Origin: Haematobia irritans
Taxonomy: Eukaryota; Arthropoda; Insecta; Diptera; Muscidae
Direction: 5' to 3'
DNA: 64,000 nt
Assembly: GCF_050003625.1 (NCBI RefSeq)
Contig: NC_134397.1
Coordinates: forward strand, 225,804,537-225,868,536
Positions within the stretch are counted from its first letter, which is position 1; each line of letters begins with the position of its first letter. The position numbers and the translations under genes were made by a program. This document shows positions 54,857-64,000 of the stretch, piece after piece. Under the pieces are notes generated by a model. It saw only the letters and a list, made by a program, of their open reading frames with translations, was not told where the DNA came from and ran no database searches.

Positions 54857-55555
54857 AAACATTCCAAATGCAAACTAATGCAGCATAAATATCCGAAATC
54901 ACTATAAATTAAATGAATTAACAAATAATGTGGATTAAAAAAAAAAAAAATATCTAAAGAAATTATTTCCCGATTGTTTCTTATTCTTTTTGTTTTGCAT
55001 TAGAATTTTAAAATATAGAGATAGGCTGTTTGTTGTAATTTAACATAATTTTTAATTCCCCTTTAACTTATCCGTTTATCTAGAAATAAATGTCAATATA
55101 ATCATTTCTAAAAATATGAAATATTATTAAATTATTTGAGTTTAATTTTCGAAATTGAAGGTTTTAGCGTGTAGAATGTCACTAGGGCTGACAAATATCA
55201 TGGTAGGCAAGGCAGGTGGGAAGGATATCAATGACACTTAGATATCCATTTTTCGGATCCGATTCCGTTTTCTTTTAAATAGCTAGATAGATCTGTCTTT
55301 ATGAAAAAATGTGTATGCTACAATTAAAATTTTATTGTTTGTGTAAGAGGCTGGGATCTAACTTCTGCGACAAGGACAACCCCCTCCTCTGGGCAAGGTC
55401 GGAACATTCGTTAGCAACGGTCAGTAGAAGTTAGAATCTAGAGTGAGAGCAGTTATATTTGTGCAGATGTTTTTGTATGCCCCGAGCGGCTTCGGTTGCG
55501 ATTTGATCTCGATTAAAAGTAGATGCCGAAAGTGTTTTCTTTTTTGGTTATTCCA
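54857..55555. other. No gene or repeat recognised
   Basis: AT-rich. 55345-55440 is more GC-rich (CTGGGATCTAACTTCTGCG, GGACAACCCCCTCCTC), but I cannot assign it. Confidence 0.5.
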
Positions 55556-55762
55556 TTTTTTTTTTTTTTTTTATTTATATTTTATTCACAATTTTAATAA
55601 ATTCACAAAAAATAATGGCCTCAGCGCCAACTATAGGCATTGTAGAGGCGAGCTGGCAAAATTAAACTTATGTCTTATAAAAATACATTTCTAGTTGAAT
55701 ATATACCATATAATGTGATTCCAAATATAAATCCAACAGTAAAAGAAAAAAAGAAAAAAAAA

Positions 55763-57283
55763 CTACAAAAGGAGCGTTTCAATATTTTCACATAAATACG
55801 ACTTGCATCTTTTCTTAAAAATTGAAATTCTTCGAGTATTTTTGATTTCGGGGGGCAAGCTATTAAACTTTAATCCTCCAATATAATCAATACGTTGCTT
55901 GCACTTTTCAAATCTACATCTAGGAATCCTCAGGTTTCCTTGGTTTCTTGTGACAAAGTGAGATTGGTTTTGAACATAATCTATAGTATGATGTCCAATT
56001 TTATACAAATTTTTAAAAACAAACGTTAAAACTTGATTGTCATATGTACCGCGTATTGGCAAAATAGTTTTACACACTTCACTATAAAGAGCGATCGAAG
56101 GATACGTCAGAGGGAGATTATACACTAGTTTTAATGCCTTATTTTGCATTCGTTGCAAAGATTTTAATACTGCACCATTTCCGTTGCATGCATAGCAAAT
56201 TGCCATATAATTCAAGTGTGATTGAACAAGTGATTGATATATCAATAATTTTGTCTTACAGCTCAGTCTCCTACTAAACTTGAACAAAATTCCGATCGCC
56301 GGAGCTATCTTTTTCTTCACATCCTCAATATGCATATTCCACGATAGGTTACTTTGCAAAGTCAATCCTAAATATCTAACATAATGCGATTCGTGAACAC
56401 GTTTCCCATCTATATGCACATAAAAATCATTATTTAAGCTCCTAGAGTTAGGCTTAAACCTAATAAGCCTTGTTTTCTGGGGGTTAATTATCAACCTGTT
56501 CAGCCTAGCAAACTCAAAAATTAGCGCCGCATCCCTCTCCATGGAAGTCCTAAGAACAATAGCATCCCTGTATGGATAGAATAAGACAACATCATCGGCA
56601 AACATCACAAGTTTTCCGTCTAATTGCAAGTTCTTTAAATCATTTAGGTAAATCATAAACAGAAGTGGCCCTAGGCCACTCCCCTGAGGGACCCCAAACT
56701 TAAAATCTCTTAAATTACTCTTAGAGCCATTGATATGAACGTACTGCCTTCTATTGGTCATGTAACTCTTAAATAGCAATAACTCATCGCCCATTATTCC
56801 ATAATATTTCATTTTTTCTAACAGAATATTATGATCCACAAGATCAAACGCCTTCGTAAAATCGAAAAATATTCCACAAACTCCATTGTAACCTTCGTCC
56901 AGAGAACTACAGATAAATCTAACAACATTGACTACTGCATCTTGAGCCCCACACCCTCTTCTAAAACCAAATTGAAATTTATATATAAAGTCATTTTCCT
57001 CAAAGTATTTAAGTAGCTTATCATATATAATTCTTTCAAATATTTTGTCAACGGTTGATAAAACTGATATAGGTCTATATTTATCCACTGATATAGCGTT
57101 AGTTTCCTTCGGGATCGGAATGATTTTCTGAATTTTTAAAGCATCCGGATATGTCGATGTTGATATCATCTTATTTAATATAGTATGCAGAACTGGGGCA
57201 AGAATTTCCCAATTCTCTTTTACGAATTTTGGAGATATATTGTCATAGCCAGGACTTTTCCCAACAGAAATATTTCGTACCAC
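55763..57283 (-). pseudogene. LINE reverse transcriptase part of ORF2
   Basis: 506 codons after an in-frame stop, so the ATG is not a true start. Motifs in order: KYRPISVLSTVDKIFERI (69-86), FGFRRGCGAQDAV (105-117), motif A FFDFTKAFDLVDH (139-151), motif B GVPQGSGLGPLLF (198-210) and catalytic FADDVVLF (228-235). The thumb follows with VRYLGLTLQSNLSW, and after it SHLNYMAICYACNG and RMQNKALKLVYNLP. All catalytic residues for reverse transcription are present. The C-terminus NTRRISIFKKRCKSYL is a common LINE end. Confidence 0.92.
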
Positions 57284-57295
57284 CTCAATTACATC

Positions 57296-58207
57296 TTAAA
57301 TCCCAACATTCCCAAATCTAAACCGCTTATTGACAGAACGAAGTGTACGAAGATCATTTATTGTATCACCCAAATTCACCTCAATAGTTTGTCTCAGTTC
57401 TTCTACTATATTTCCAAAATAATCATTAAATGTATTCGCCTTGATCTCATCACTAGTTATTAATTGTCCTCCGGAATCTATCAACTTCATCTCCTTACTT
57501 TTAGTTCTGCCAAGAGTATTGTTAATGAATTTCCAACATCTCTTTATATCATTGCCGGCAAACATGAGATTATCGATGTAGTATCTCTCTCGACATATCG
57601 CAGAAGCTCTCTTAATAATCTTACCAATTCTTTTTAGATCTTCATCTAATATGTGTTTATTCCTTGACCTTCGTCTCTTTTTTAACAAATTTCGTTTGTA
57701 AATAATCAAGTTCTGCAAGCTCGTATTTATCCATGGCGATAATTTAAAACCCAAATTGGTAATATATTTTTTGACCACGGTCGACTGACTAATAGCCGTT
57801 TCCATAGCGCTAATAACCGAACCTGTCAAATCTGAAACATCCATCAATAAGTAATCAGGAGGCAATCCATTCTGCAGTACACTTCTTGCTTTATCATAGT
57901 CACAAACCATTTTCGTTTCCTCAATGTAGTCATTTGTGTTCCTATTGGTTCTCACTTTACAAAATATTATGTTATGATCCGAAAGATCACACTCCACCGA
58001 ATCAATACTAATGGACTCAACAAAATTACTGAACACTTGATCTATACTTGTGCCACTACATGGCCTAGTAATCAGATTATGTGCATTCATGCAATCATAA
58101 CTCTGAAATGTACTAAGTAAATCTGCATAATGTAAATTTGCCAGGGAATCGACGTTTGAATCCCCAAGAATAATGATAGGGTATTGAACTTTAAAACTGA
58201 AGAACAA
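57296..58207 (-). pseudogene. LINE endonuclease C-terminal half and linker
   Basis: Same reading frame as the RT part and separated from it by a single TAA near 57294-57296, with homology continuing across it. Endonuclease motifs: GDSNVDSL, SIDQVFSN and DLSDHNIIF, which include the catalytic Asp/Asn and the final SDH. The first ~120 residues of the domain (with the catalytic Glu) are missing because the copy is 5' truncated. The linker has basic stretches (KRNLLKKRRRSRNKH) and FNDYFGNI shortly before RT, typical for this class. Confidence 0.88.
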
Positions 58208-58737
58208 TTAAATTATAAAAAAAACCTATGCTGCAACCCAAAATTAAAATAGTGGAATGAGATTTAGAATTCCCACTTGTTGTCTACCATTTGTATACAT
58301 TTTTGGGAAAAAGTCATAAATATTTTTAAACCAAACAGCAAAAGCAATATGTCTACGCGTATTGTTCAAGTTGGTGAAGAAGAATTCTATGGCATCCAAG
58401 TACATATGCACTGTTTTAAACAATTCATTGGTATCACTCACTTCACTCATGTCTCTTGTCAAATGAATGTTACCAGTATGAATATGAATTCTCATAAAGT
58501 GACATTACCATACCCCGCTATTCGAGTACCTTTCCATTTCCATCCTTTGTCAACATACATACATCAACAAACAGCCCTTGGTCATTGAAGTGAGAAGACT
58601 AGCTATGTACTCGTATTGGATAATCGAAAAGGTACTTTCGTATTCTGTCAATAGATATTGTTGGTAGCAATAACATTATTTGAGCCGATGTGTGAGAGCA
58701 TGCATTATTGTGTGAAGAATGATCCATCTGCGGCGGT
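58208..58737. other. Unassigned DNA
   Basis: An 83-codon minus-strand frame (58244-58495) and a 103-codon plus-strand frame overlap here. Neither has a domain I recognise or clear splice signals. Confidence 0.4.
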
Positions 58738-59165
58738 TAAGACGGAATTGTATACCATGCGGTCATGCGTGCGTACGTCATATGTAATTGTCACAAAAAT
58801 TAAAATGTCGGAAATAACATACTATTGTTTGAGTTACACGACAAGGTAACGGACGCACACGACCGTATGAAGTTGATAAACTTTTAACTTTCCAATGCGC
58901 CGGGTGCGTTGACAACATGTAAACAAATCTAAAATAAGGACGAGAAATTATTGAGGAAGTTAAAAATTATAAAGTTCTATACTTTAAAAAGTGCGTGGAA
59001 TATAAAAAACGTAATACGAGAAACAGAGGCGCAGAGGCGATGAATGCAATCAACAAATCTATTGGGGTTCCGATGTTGTGTAACTCAATTAAAAAATCGT
59101 ATTCGTCAACGCATCCGAATATAAAGTACGCACGCATGACCATAACATATGGTATGAAATTCCAC
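58738..59165. repeat. Imperfect inverted repeat (arms 58738-58845 and 59065-59165)
   Basis: The left arm has ATTGTATACCATGCGGTCAT, GCGTGCGTACGTCAT and TTTGAGTTACACGACA. The right arm on the minus strand has CATACCATATGTTATGGTCA, GCGTGCGTACTTTA and TTGAGTTACACAACA. Could be the ends of a small MITE or an inverted duplication. No protein. Confidence 0.5.
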
Positions 59166-59665
59166 TTTTAGAATTGACAATAATCCGTTTTTATAGTGGT
59201 GCAACTGCGACATGTCCAGTTTTTCGTGCGCTAGCAACTTTTCTTGGGTTTGGCACATCTTGAAAAACCAATACTGATGTTTGAATTCAGCCTCATATGC
59301 GTCAATCCACTATTTATCTCCTGTCACGATATCATAGACATATTTTGAAACACCGCGATCGTATTTTTCGACCAATCGAAACGTACGCTTTTTTGAGCGA
59401 TTGACAAATTGTGTGGGATCCAAAGCGACAATTTTTTTGACGGTCAACTGTTCATGTAATATTGAATTTATACTGGTCCCACTAATGTCTCAATCTCACT
59501 ATAGGCCACAAGACGATTTTCAAATGTTGGAGCACAGCACCAATGGTTTCCGGAACAACAACTGTTTTTGGAGGACTTTGACGACATTCATCATGGAGTG
59601 AACTACGACCTCGGCTTAATTCACCATACTACCGATAAACACTGATTCTTGACGGAGCTTAATCG
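59100..59665 (-). pseudogene. Mariner transposase fossil
   Basis: On the minus strand, in several frames, I read RSSLHDECRQSPPKTVVVP, then LWIPHNLSIAQK, then YDIVTGDK and KTGHVAVAPL. These are the mariner landmarks: the linker after HTH1, W-x-P-H-x-L, the first catalytic D in D-I-V-T-G-D-E, and K-T-G-H-V. Here the E after the D is K. Multiple frameshifts and stops, no second or third catalytic Asp, and no termini found. It belongs to a different mariner lineage from 51786-53043. Confidence 0.75.
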
Positions 59666-59872
59666 CTAAAAATTTAATTAAATTCATCGAAGCACTGTTG
59701 TTGAGTTAACAATAAACGAAAAATATGAACATTTGGGACAATTTTTCTACTGTATGTCTCTAGTAAATGCACATTAATACAAAAACTATAGCTGATATTT
59801 TTTTGGGTCCTGTTTTTTATTTTTTTTCACACTTTGAAAAATATTATAGGCCAAAAAGCGCTTCTTTTCGTA

Positions 59873-60701
59873 CACTCTCAAAAAATATCGCTTCTTTAAC
59901 ACATGTTCCAAACACATTTTGCAGGAAGCACATATATTATTAGATACTGCCGAAACATTAATATGTTTGTTTTATGTGAACATATCATATGTTTGGAAGC
60001 ATTTTGAGCCCAAAAATATTATATGCTTGGAAGAATTTTTCCCAAAGACGATTGTGCTCATTGCCTAACATACTCGTAATTTTCACTTCCTCGAAATATT
60101 TTAGTTCTTGGCACCTTTTTCTGTAATACAAATAATGTTGAAGAAATTATTCACTTTTATAAATTTTTAAAATTTTACCTTTCGCCTGCACGGAGAATCG
60201 AACCGAGGACTATACAGTTTGTAAGCCAACAAACTACCCACTGGACTACGTAGCTGTTATAGTCACCAGTAGATAATTATCGTTATAAGTTACACTTATA
60301 TAGCATAGTTTGCAGCGCCCACGAGCCCATGCAAACATAACATTATTTAACAGAAACATACATTTGTTTGCCACGTGGACTCTCCCGTCAACTCTCCCGG
60401 TTTCCATCTCAATTTCTTTCTCTATACTCTCTCTGTCGCTTTGAATAAAATATCACAACATATGTATGTTTAGTCGAAATTTGTAAATTTATATATGTTT
60501 GCATTCACACATTTGATTTTTATGAAACATTCATGCCCCAAACATAATATATTCTAACATATTAACATAGATGTCCCAAACATTTAGTGTTAATTTAGGA
60601 ACATTCCTTGTTTGCACTTAAATATATTGTGTTTTAAAATTGTGCCCGAAACACATTTTGTTTATATCGGAATATATGAAAAACATATTTTTCTAAGAGT
60701 G
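59873..60701. mobile_element. TA-flanked non-autonomous element carrying a tRNA-like unit, copy 2
   Basis: 829 bp, CACTCTCAAAAAATAT at the left and ATATTTTTCTAAGAGTG at the right, flanked by TA. Its middle (60130-60370) is the same as 23065-23310: TTGAAGAAATTAT, TTTATAAATTTTTAAAATTT, the tRNA-like unit, ATAGATAATTATC, TTATATAGCATAG, GCGCCCACGA and TTATTTAACAGAAAC. The outer parts differ from copy 1 and are rich in ACACAT/ATGTGT variants. No transposase. Confidence 0.78.
60177..60262 (-). other. tRNA-like Pol III unit inside the TA-flanked element
   Basis: Minus strand: CAGCTACGTAGTCCAGTGGG (A-box position) and CGGTTCGATTCTCCGTGC (B box), with CTTACAA in the anticodon-loop position. Same arrangement and orientation relative to the element as at 23114-23190. 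Confidence 0.55.
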
Positions 60702-60703
60702 TA

Positions 60704-61039
60704 AGGCCATTTGGTCACAATTCAAGAATCAAGTTTTCAGAACAAGCTCATATAGCTCTTGAAGTAATTGAGGTAGGATTTCAAAAAAACAATTTTTGTT
60801 TTACATGCTGTTAGTACTAGTAAAAACAGAAGAAAAATTAAGGTTTTTAACATTAGGTTTATTTCGGTAGTGAAAGGATTAATGTAAACATAGACCAATA
60901 TAGGTGATTCCTTGATGTAATTTTTCTAGCTTTTTCCTTCCGACGTTGTCCCCTTTGAAAAAGTCTCAGAACTTCCACTTATTCGTCTTCTTTAAAATAA
61001 ATCTTAGAACAACCAACCAGAGTGTGTTCCTTAAACTGC
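60704..61039. other. No gene or repeat recognised
   Basis: AT-rich, non-coding as far as visible. Confidence 0.5.
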
Positions 61040-61948
61040 ATTCCCCCCGATCAGTGAGAGCCTCAAAGAAAAAGGAGCCAAGTATCTTGTTTCTTATAAA
61101 GAATAATGCTGGACACTGATACAGAAAGTGGTACAAGTCTTCCGTAACTTCCGGGTCCAGACACCATCTACAGATATCACATCTTTAAGGCCTAATCTTA
61201 CCGTGTGCTTCCCAAGTGTGTTAATGATGATGTCAATCCAAGGCCACAATTCCTCTCTGTTCATCGACATGAAAATTTCACAGTTCTTTCGGTTGTTTTC
61301 GTCCCATATCAACTTGGTTTGCTTGCAACCACCCGAAGAGACCCAGCATCATCGCCAAAGTTCAATCAAATTTGACTTCTATCTTGTAAAAATAAGAAGA
61401 TAGTGGATGAAAAACGTTCGTTAGGCCATTGTTCGTTCCACGAGCGCCCTCCTTAGCCAGCACATCGGCCTCGTCATTCCCTATTATCCCACTGTGTCCA
61501 GGTATCCAGCACAGAGTTATATTATACTGTTCAGTGAGAACATTGAGTTTTCTACGACAGTGGTTGACTACCTTTGATCTTATGTCAGCATTGCATACGG
61601 CTTTTATAGCTGCTTGACTGTCGACGAAGAAGCAAATATCTCTTCTGAATAACGGCCTCATCAATAGCGACTCAATAGCCTTTGTGATCGCAGAAATCTC
61701 AGCTTGAAAAATACTGTAATCACTATTAAGCGTGTATGACTCTCGCATTTCCAGTTCACTGCAATAAATACCGCTGCCCGATCCTTCTTCCATCTTTGAT
61801 CCGTCCGTATACATGTTCCGAAGGGTATCACCCGGTCTCTCCACTCTTCCATACTTGGTATAATATGTGTCGGCTTGTTTTCATAAAAATGCTCCGTGGT
61901 CATATGTTCCGCCTCTCTATAATGCCCGGCAAGATATTTCAGGCTCAT
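61040..61948 (-). pseudogene. LINE RNase H domain and C-terminus (I/LOA-type)
   Basis: A minus-strand frame at 61362-61844 has the four RNase H carboxylates in order: MYTDGSKMEEGSGSGIYC, FQAEISAI, FVDSQAAIKAV and WIPGHSGIIGNDEADVLAK. RNase H removes RNA from the RNA-DNA hybrid and occurs in the I, LOA and R1-related LINE groups. After a frame change homology continues (61094-61312) as WPWIDIIINTLGKHTVRLGL, the region before the C-terminal zinc finger, and a further frame change precedes the Cys-rich end. Upstream, HIIPSMEEWRDRV is still recognisable. RT is missing; a SINE abuts the 5' side at 61950. Confidence 0.85.
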
Positions 61949-61949
61949 T

Positions 61950-62200
61950 TATACTATTCACTCCATTGTGATATCACAGTGGTGAACTTCTCTCCTATCA
62001 CTGAGTGCTGCCCCATTCTATGTTAAGCTCAATGACAAGGGACCTCATTTTTATAGCCGAGTTCGTATGGCGTTCCACATTGCGGTGAAAACCAAGCTTT
62101 GAAATACTCACTAATGTCACCAGCATTACTGAGAGGGGCTAAGATACCGCTAAAAACTTTTAGGTGTTTGGTCGAAACTGTGTTGGAACCCACACCAGGG
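61950..62200 (-). mobile_element. SINE body
   Basis: Minus-strand match to the SINE at 1568 (GATATCACAGTGGTGAAC, AGGGACCTCATTTTTATAG, GTCACCAGCATTACTGAG, TTGGTCGAAACTGTGTTGG). Only the B-box end of the tRNA head survives (TTGGAACCCACAC). Confidence 0.75.
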
Positions 62201-62201
62201 C

Positions 62202-62290
62202 TGTGGAGTCGAGCCAATTTTGCTCGACTCCGACTCTAGCATTTGCCATCAGCCTTGACTCCTACTCCGGAGTCGACTGCGGGTAATATA
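62202..62290. repeat. hAT-type terminal fragment (GGAGTCG repeats)
   Basis: CAGGGCTGTGGAGTCGAGCC, then CTCGACTCCGACTC and ACTCCGGAGTCGAC. This wording matches a widespread class of non-autonomous hAT ends. The opposite end and target duplication are not visible. Confidence 0.55.
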
Positions 62291-62454
62291 ACTAAATCGC
62301 ATTTTAATAACTTTCATTTGTAATTATAAGGTGTACCCTCCACAAAAAATGAACCGATATAAATTATGTTATTTGTAGCTCTAAATTTCACATTTGATGT
62401 CAGTTGCATACTGACAAACGTTAGAATTTTAGAAGTCTAAAAGAAATTATTATT

Positions 62455-62790
62455 ATGTAGGGGGCTTTGTCTAAATCTGAGCCAATTTGAAACACATTTC
62501 TAAAATGTTAATTATTCTCTCTGTGCAAATTTTCAAGTAAATCGTAGAGAAATGTTGACCTGAGTCTATAGGCTGACAAAATTTATATAAATCTGAACCG
62601 ATTTTTACCACATTTGGCATGCGTAAGAATGTTAATTCTGCTCCCTGTACACAATCGGAGTAAAATTGTGGTCTATATATATGGGAGCTATATCTAAATC
62701 TCAACCGATTTCTTCCAAACTCAATAGGGTTATAGTTTGATCAAAAGATGTGTTCACAGATGGACGGACATTGCTAGATCGACTCAGAAG
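62455..62790 (+). mobile_element. Mini-me-like family D, 3' remnant
   Basis: CTAAATCTGAGCCAATTTG, CTCCCTGTACACAATCGG, TATATATGGGAGCTATATCT, ACAGATGGACGGACATTGCT and GATCGACTCAGAAGC follow the order of 29820-30150. Confidence 0.65.
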
Positions 62791-62791
62791 C

Positions 62792-63936
62792 ATGGTTGCC
62801 ACAGTTGGTAGAATTCGACCAAAAATGGTAGATTGGTAGAATTCTTGAAAATTGGGTAGAATTGTTAAAATATTCCTCTCCCTATTGTTGTTTTTGATTT
62901 CAGCTTAAAACCCTGCATTGACTAAACTACAAGTGTAGCTTAACCAACAGAGGAAAAGTACGCTTGTCAAATTTATTTGGGCAAAGTCCTATAGACTGCA
63001 AGATGGTTGGATGTACAGCTGTTTCGGAATTACCACATTCCTCATAAGCATCCTCTACTTGCAACAAGTACCTCCAACTAAGAGGTACTTCAATTTTCTT
63101 TAGAAAGGAATTTTGACATTTTCTATAGAAATACAATTTTGACTAAGTTTTCTATAAAAAAAATACAAAATTTTCTATAGAAATAAAATGTTGACAAATC
63201 TTTCTACAGAAATAACATTTTCAAAAATTTTCTATAGGAATAAAATTTAAAATTTGTAGGTTTCTATAGAACTGAAATTTCTATTTATTTGGTTGCCACA
63301 TATGGTAGAATTCTACCAAAAATGGCAGATTGGTAAAATTCTTGAATATTTGGTAGAATTTTTAAAATATTCCTCTCCAACTAAGAGGAAAATTTAGAGG
63401 AATAAAATTTAAAATTTGTAGGTTTCTATAGAACTGAAATTTCTATTTATTTGGTTGCCACATTTGGTAGAATTCTACCAAAAATGGCAGATTGGCAAAA
63501 TTCTTGAATATTTGGTAGAATTTTTAAAATATTCCTCTCCAACTAAGAGGTACTTTAATTTTCTTTAGAATAAAATTTTGACCAAATTTTCTATAGAAGT
63601 AAAATTAAAAAAAAAATATATAGAAATACATTTTTGTCAAAATTTTCTATAGAAATAAATTTTTGACAAACCTTTCTACAGGAATAAAATTTTGCAACAA
63701 TTTTCTATAGAAATAAAATTTTGCCAATATTTTCTATAGGAATAAAATTTAAAAATTCTAGGTTTCTATAGAACTGAAATTTTGACAAAAGTTTCTATGG
63801 AAATAAAACTTTGGCAAAATTCTATGGAAGTAAAATTTTGACAATATTTTCTATATATATATAATATTTTTTTAATTTTCGTGTTAGTCTGTTTTACAAT
63901 TTAAGGGATATTTATACACCCAAAGTGTGGCATAGG
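62792..63936 (+). mobile_element. Family B element, near-complete, with nested R1 and a 162-bp tandem duplication
   Basis: GGTTGCCACAGTTGGTAG and AAAAATGGTAGATTGGTAG at the left, an R1 copy at 62884-63067, CCAACTAAGAGGTACTTC, 29-bp units, then CGTGTTAGTCTG and AAGGGATATTTATACACCC at the right, parallel to 1504-5775. The array is only ~25 units long here. A 162-bp unit (AGGAATAAAATTTAAAATTT at 63236 and 63398) is directly repeated. Confidence 0.65.
62884..63067 (-). repeat. Dispersed repeat R1
   Basis: GATTTCAGCTTAAAACCCTG, AGCTTAACCAACAGAGG, TATAGACTGCAAGATGGTTG and GGAATTACCACATTCCTC. Nested inside a family B element. Confidence 0.75.
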
Positions 63937-64000
63937 GTGTAAACAGCCAATATCTATAAAAACGTACTAATTTGTAGTAGGCCTACTATACACATTTAAG
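63937..64000. other. Unassigned window end
   Basis: Nothing recognised. Confidence 0.4.

Larger units (their letters stand above)
55556..58207 (-). mobile_element. 5'-truncated LINE (non-LTR retrotransposon)
   Basis: The minus strand carries the end of the endonuclease, a linker, RT, a C-terminal region, a ~200-bp 3' UTR and a poly-A tail (poly-T at 55557-55572 on the plus strand). The 5' end is cut inside the endonuclease domain near 58207, as is usual for LINE copies. RT motif wording is closest to the CR1/L2/Jockey side. No RNase H domain. Confidence 0.88.

Overview
The window is eukaryotic and AT-rich and reads as a brachyceran fly genome, most likely a calyptrate (muscid-like) fly. This is an inference. 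It rests on dense microsatellite-bearing repeats of the mini-me/DINE-1 type, two mariner lineages typical of flies, a BEL/Pao LTR retrotransposon, several LINE lineages, tRNA-derived SINEs, and an insect-type Dscam exon. Nothing here looks bacterial, viral or organellar, and there is no CRISPR or operon-like organisation.

Host gene content is small. A strong exon at 50011-50281 (+) encodes a signal-peptide-like stretch and the start of the first Ig domain of a Dscam-family cell-surface receptor. A candidate upstream exon at 39735-39903 (+) supplies an ATG and ends in a phase that fits the Dscam exon across a ~10.1 kb intron. The rest of the window would then be introns and 5' flank of this gene, filled with mobile elements.

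Layout. 1-8.9 kb: a mini-me-like remnant, a SINE, a ~3.7 kb minisatellite with a 29-bp unit, and a LINE endonuclease scrap. 8.92-18.47 kb: a complete BEL/Pao element with 461-bp LTRs differing at one visible position and a 5-bp target duplication, inserted in an older mini-me-like element. Its gag-pol is broken twice, and it carries an extra zinc-knuckle/protease reading frame between pol and the 3' LTR. 19.8-21.6 kb: GT/T-rich DNA without repeats I recognise. 21.6-31.7 kb: nested repeats, including a 4.3 kb hAT-like element (8-bp target duplication, GAGCGG arrays at both ends) and a TA-flanked element that contains a tRNA-like Pol III unit. 31.8-38.9 kb: dispersed repeats, more 29-bp minisatellite, and a mini-me-like element made of ~152-bp monomers. 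39.7-50.3 kb: the two host exons, separated by a broken DD37E mariner nested in a MITE, LINE pieces, a 749-bp hAT-like element, a second 152-bp-monomer element and a 1.3 kb hexanucleotide array. 50.3-64 kb: a MITE with a tRNA-like core, a broken DD34D mariner, a third 152-bp-monomer element, a LINE with RT and endonuclease on the minus strand, a mariner fossil, a second tRNA-containing TA-flanked element, a LINE RNase H remnant, a SINE, and more 29-bp repeat.

The genes do not form a pathway. The functional story is one neuronal receptor gene whose very long introns host layered transposon insertions, and the nesting gives a relative order of insertion. Repeat family names (A, B, C, D, E, F, R1, R2) are local labels for sequences seen more than once in this window.
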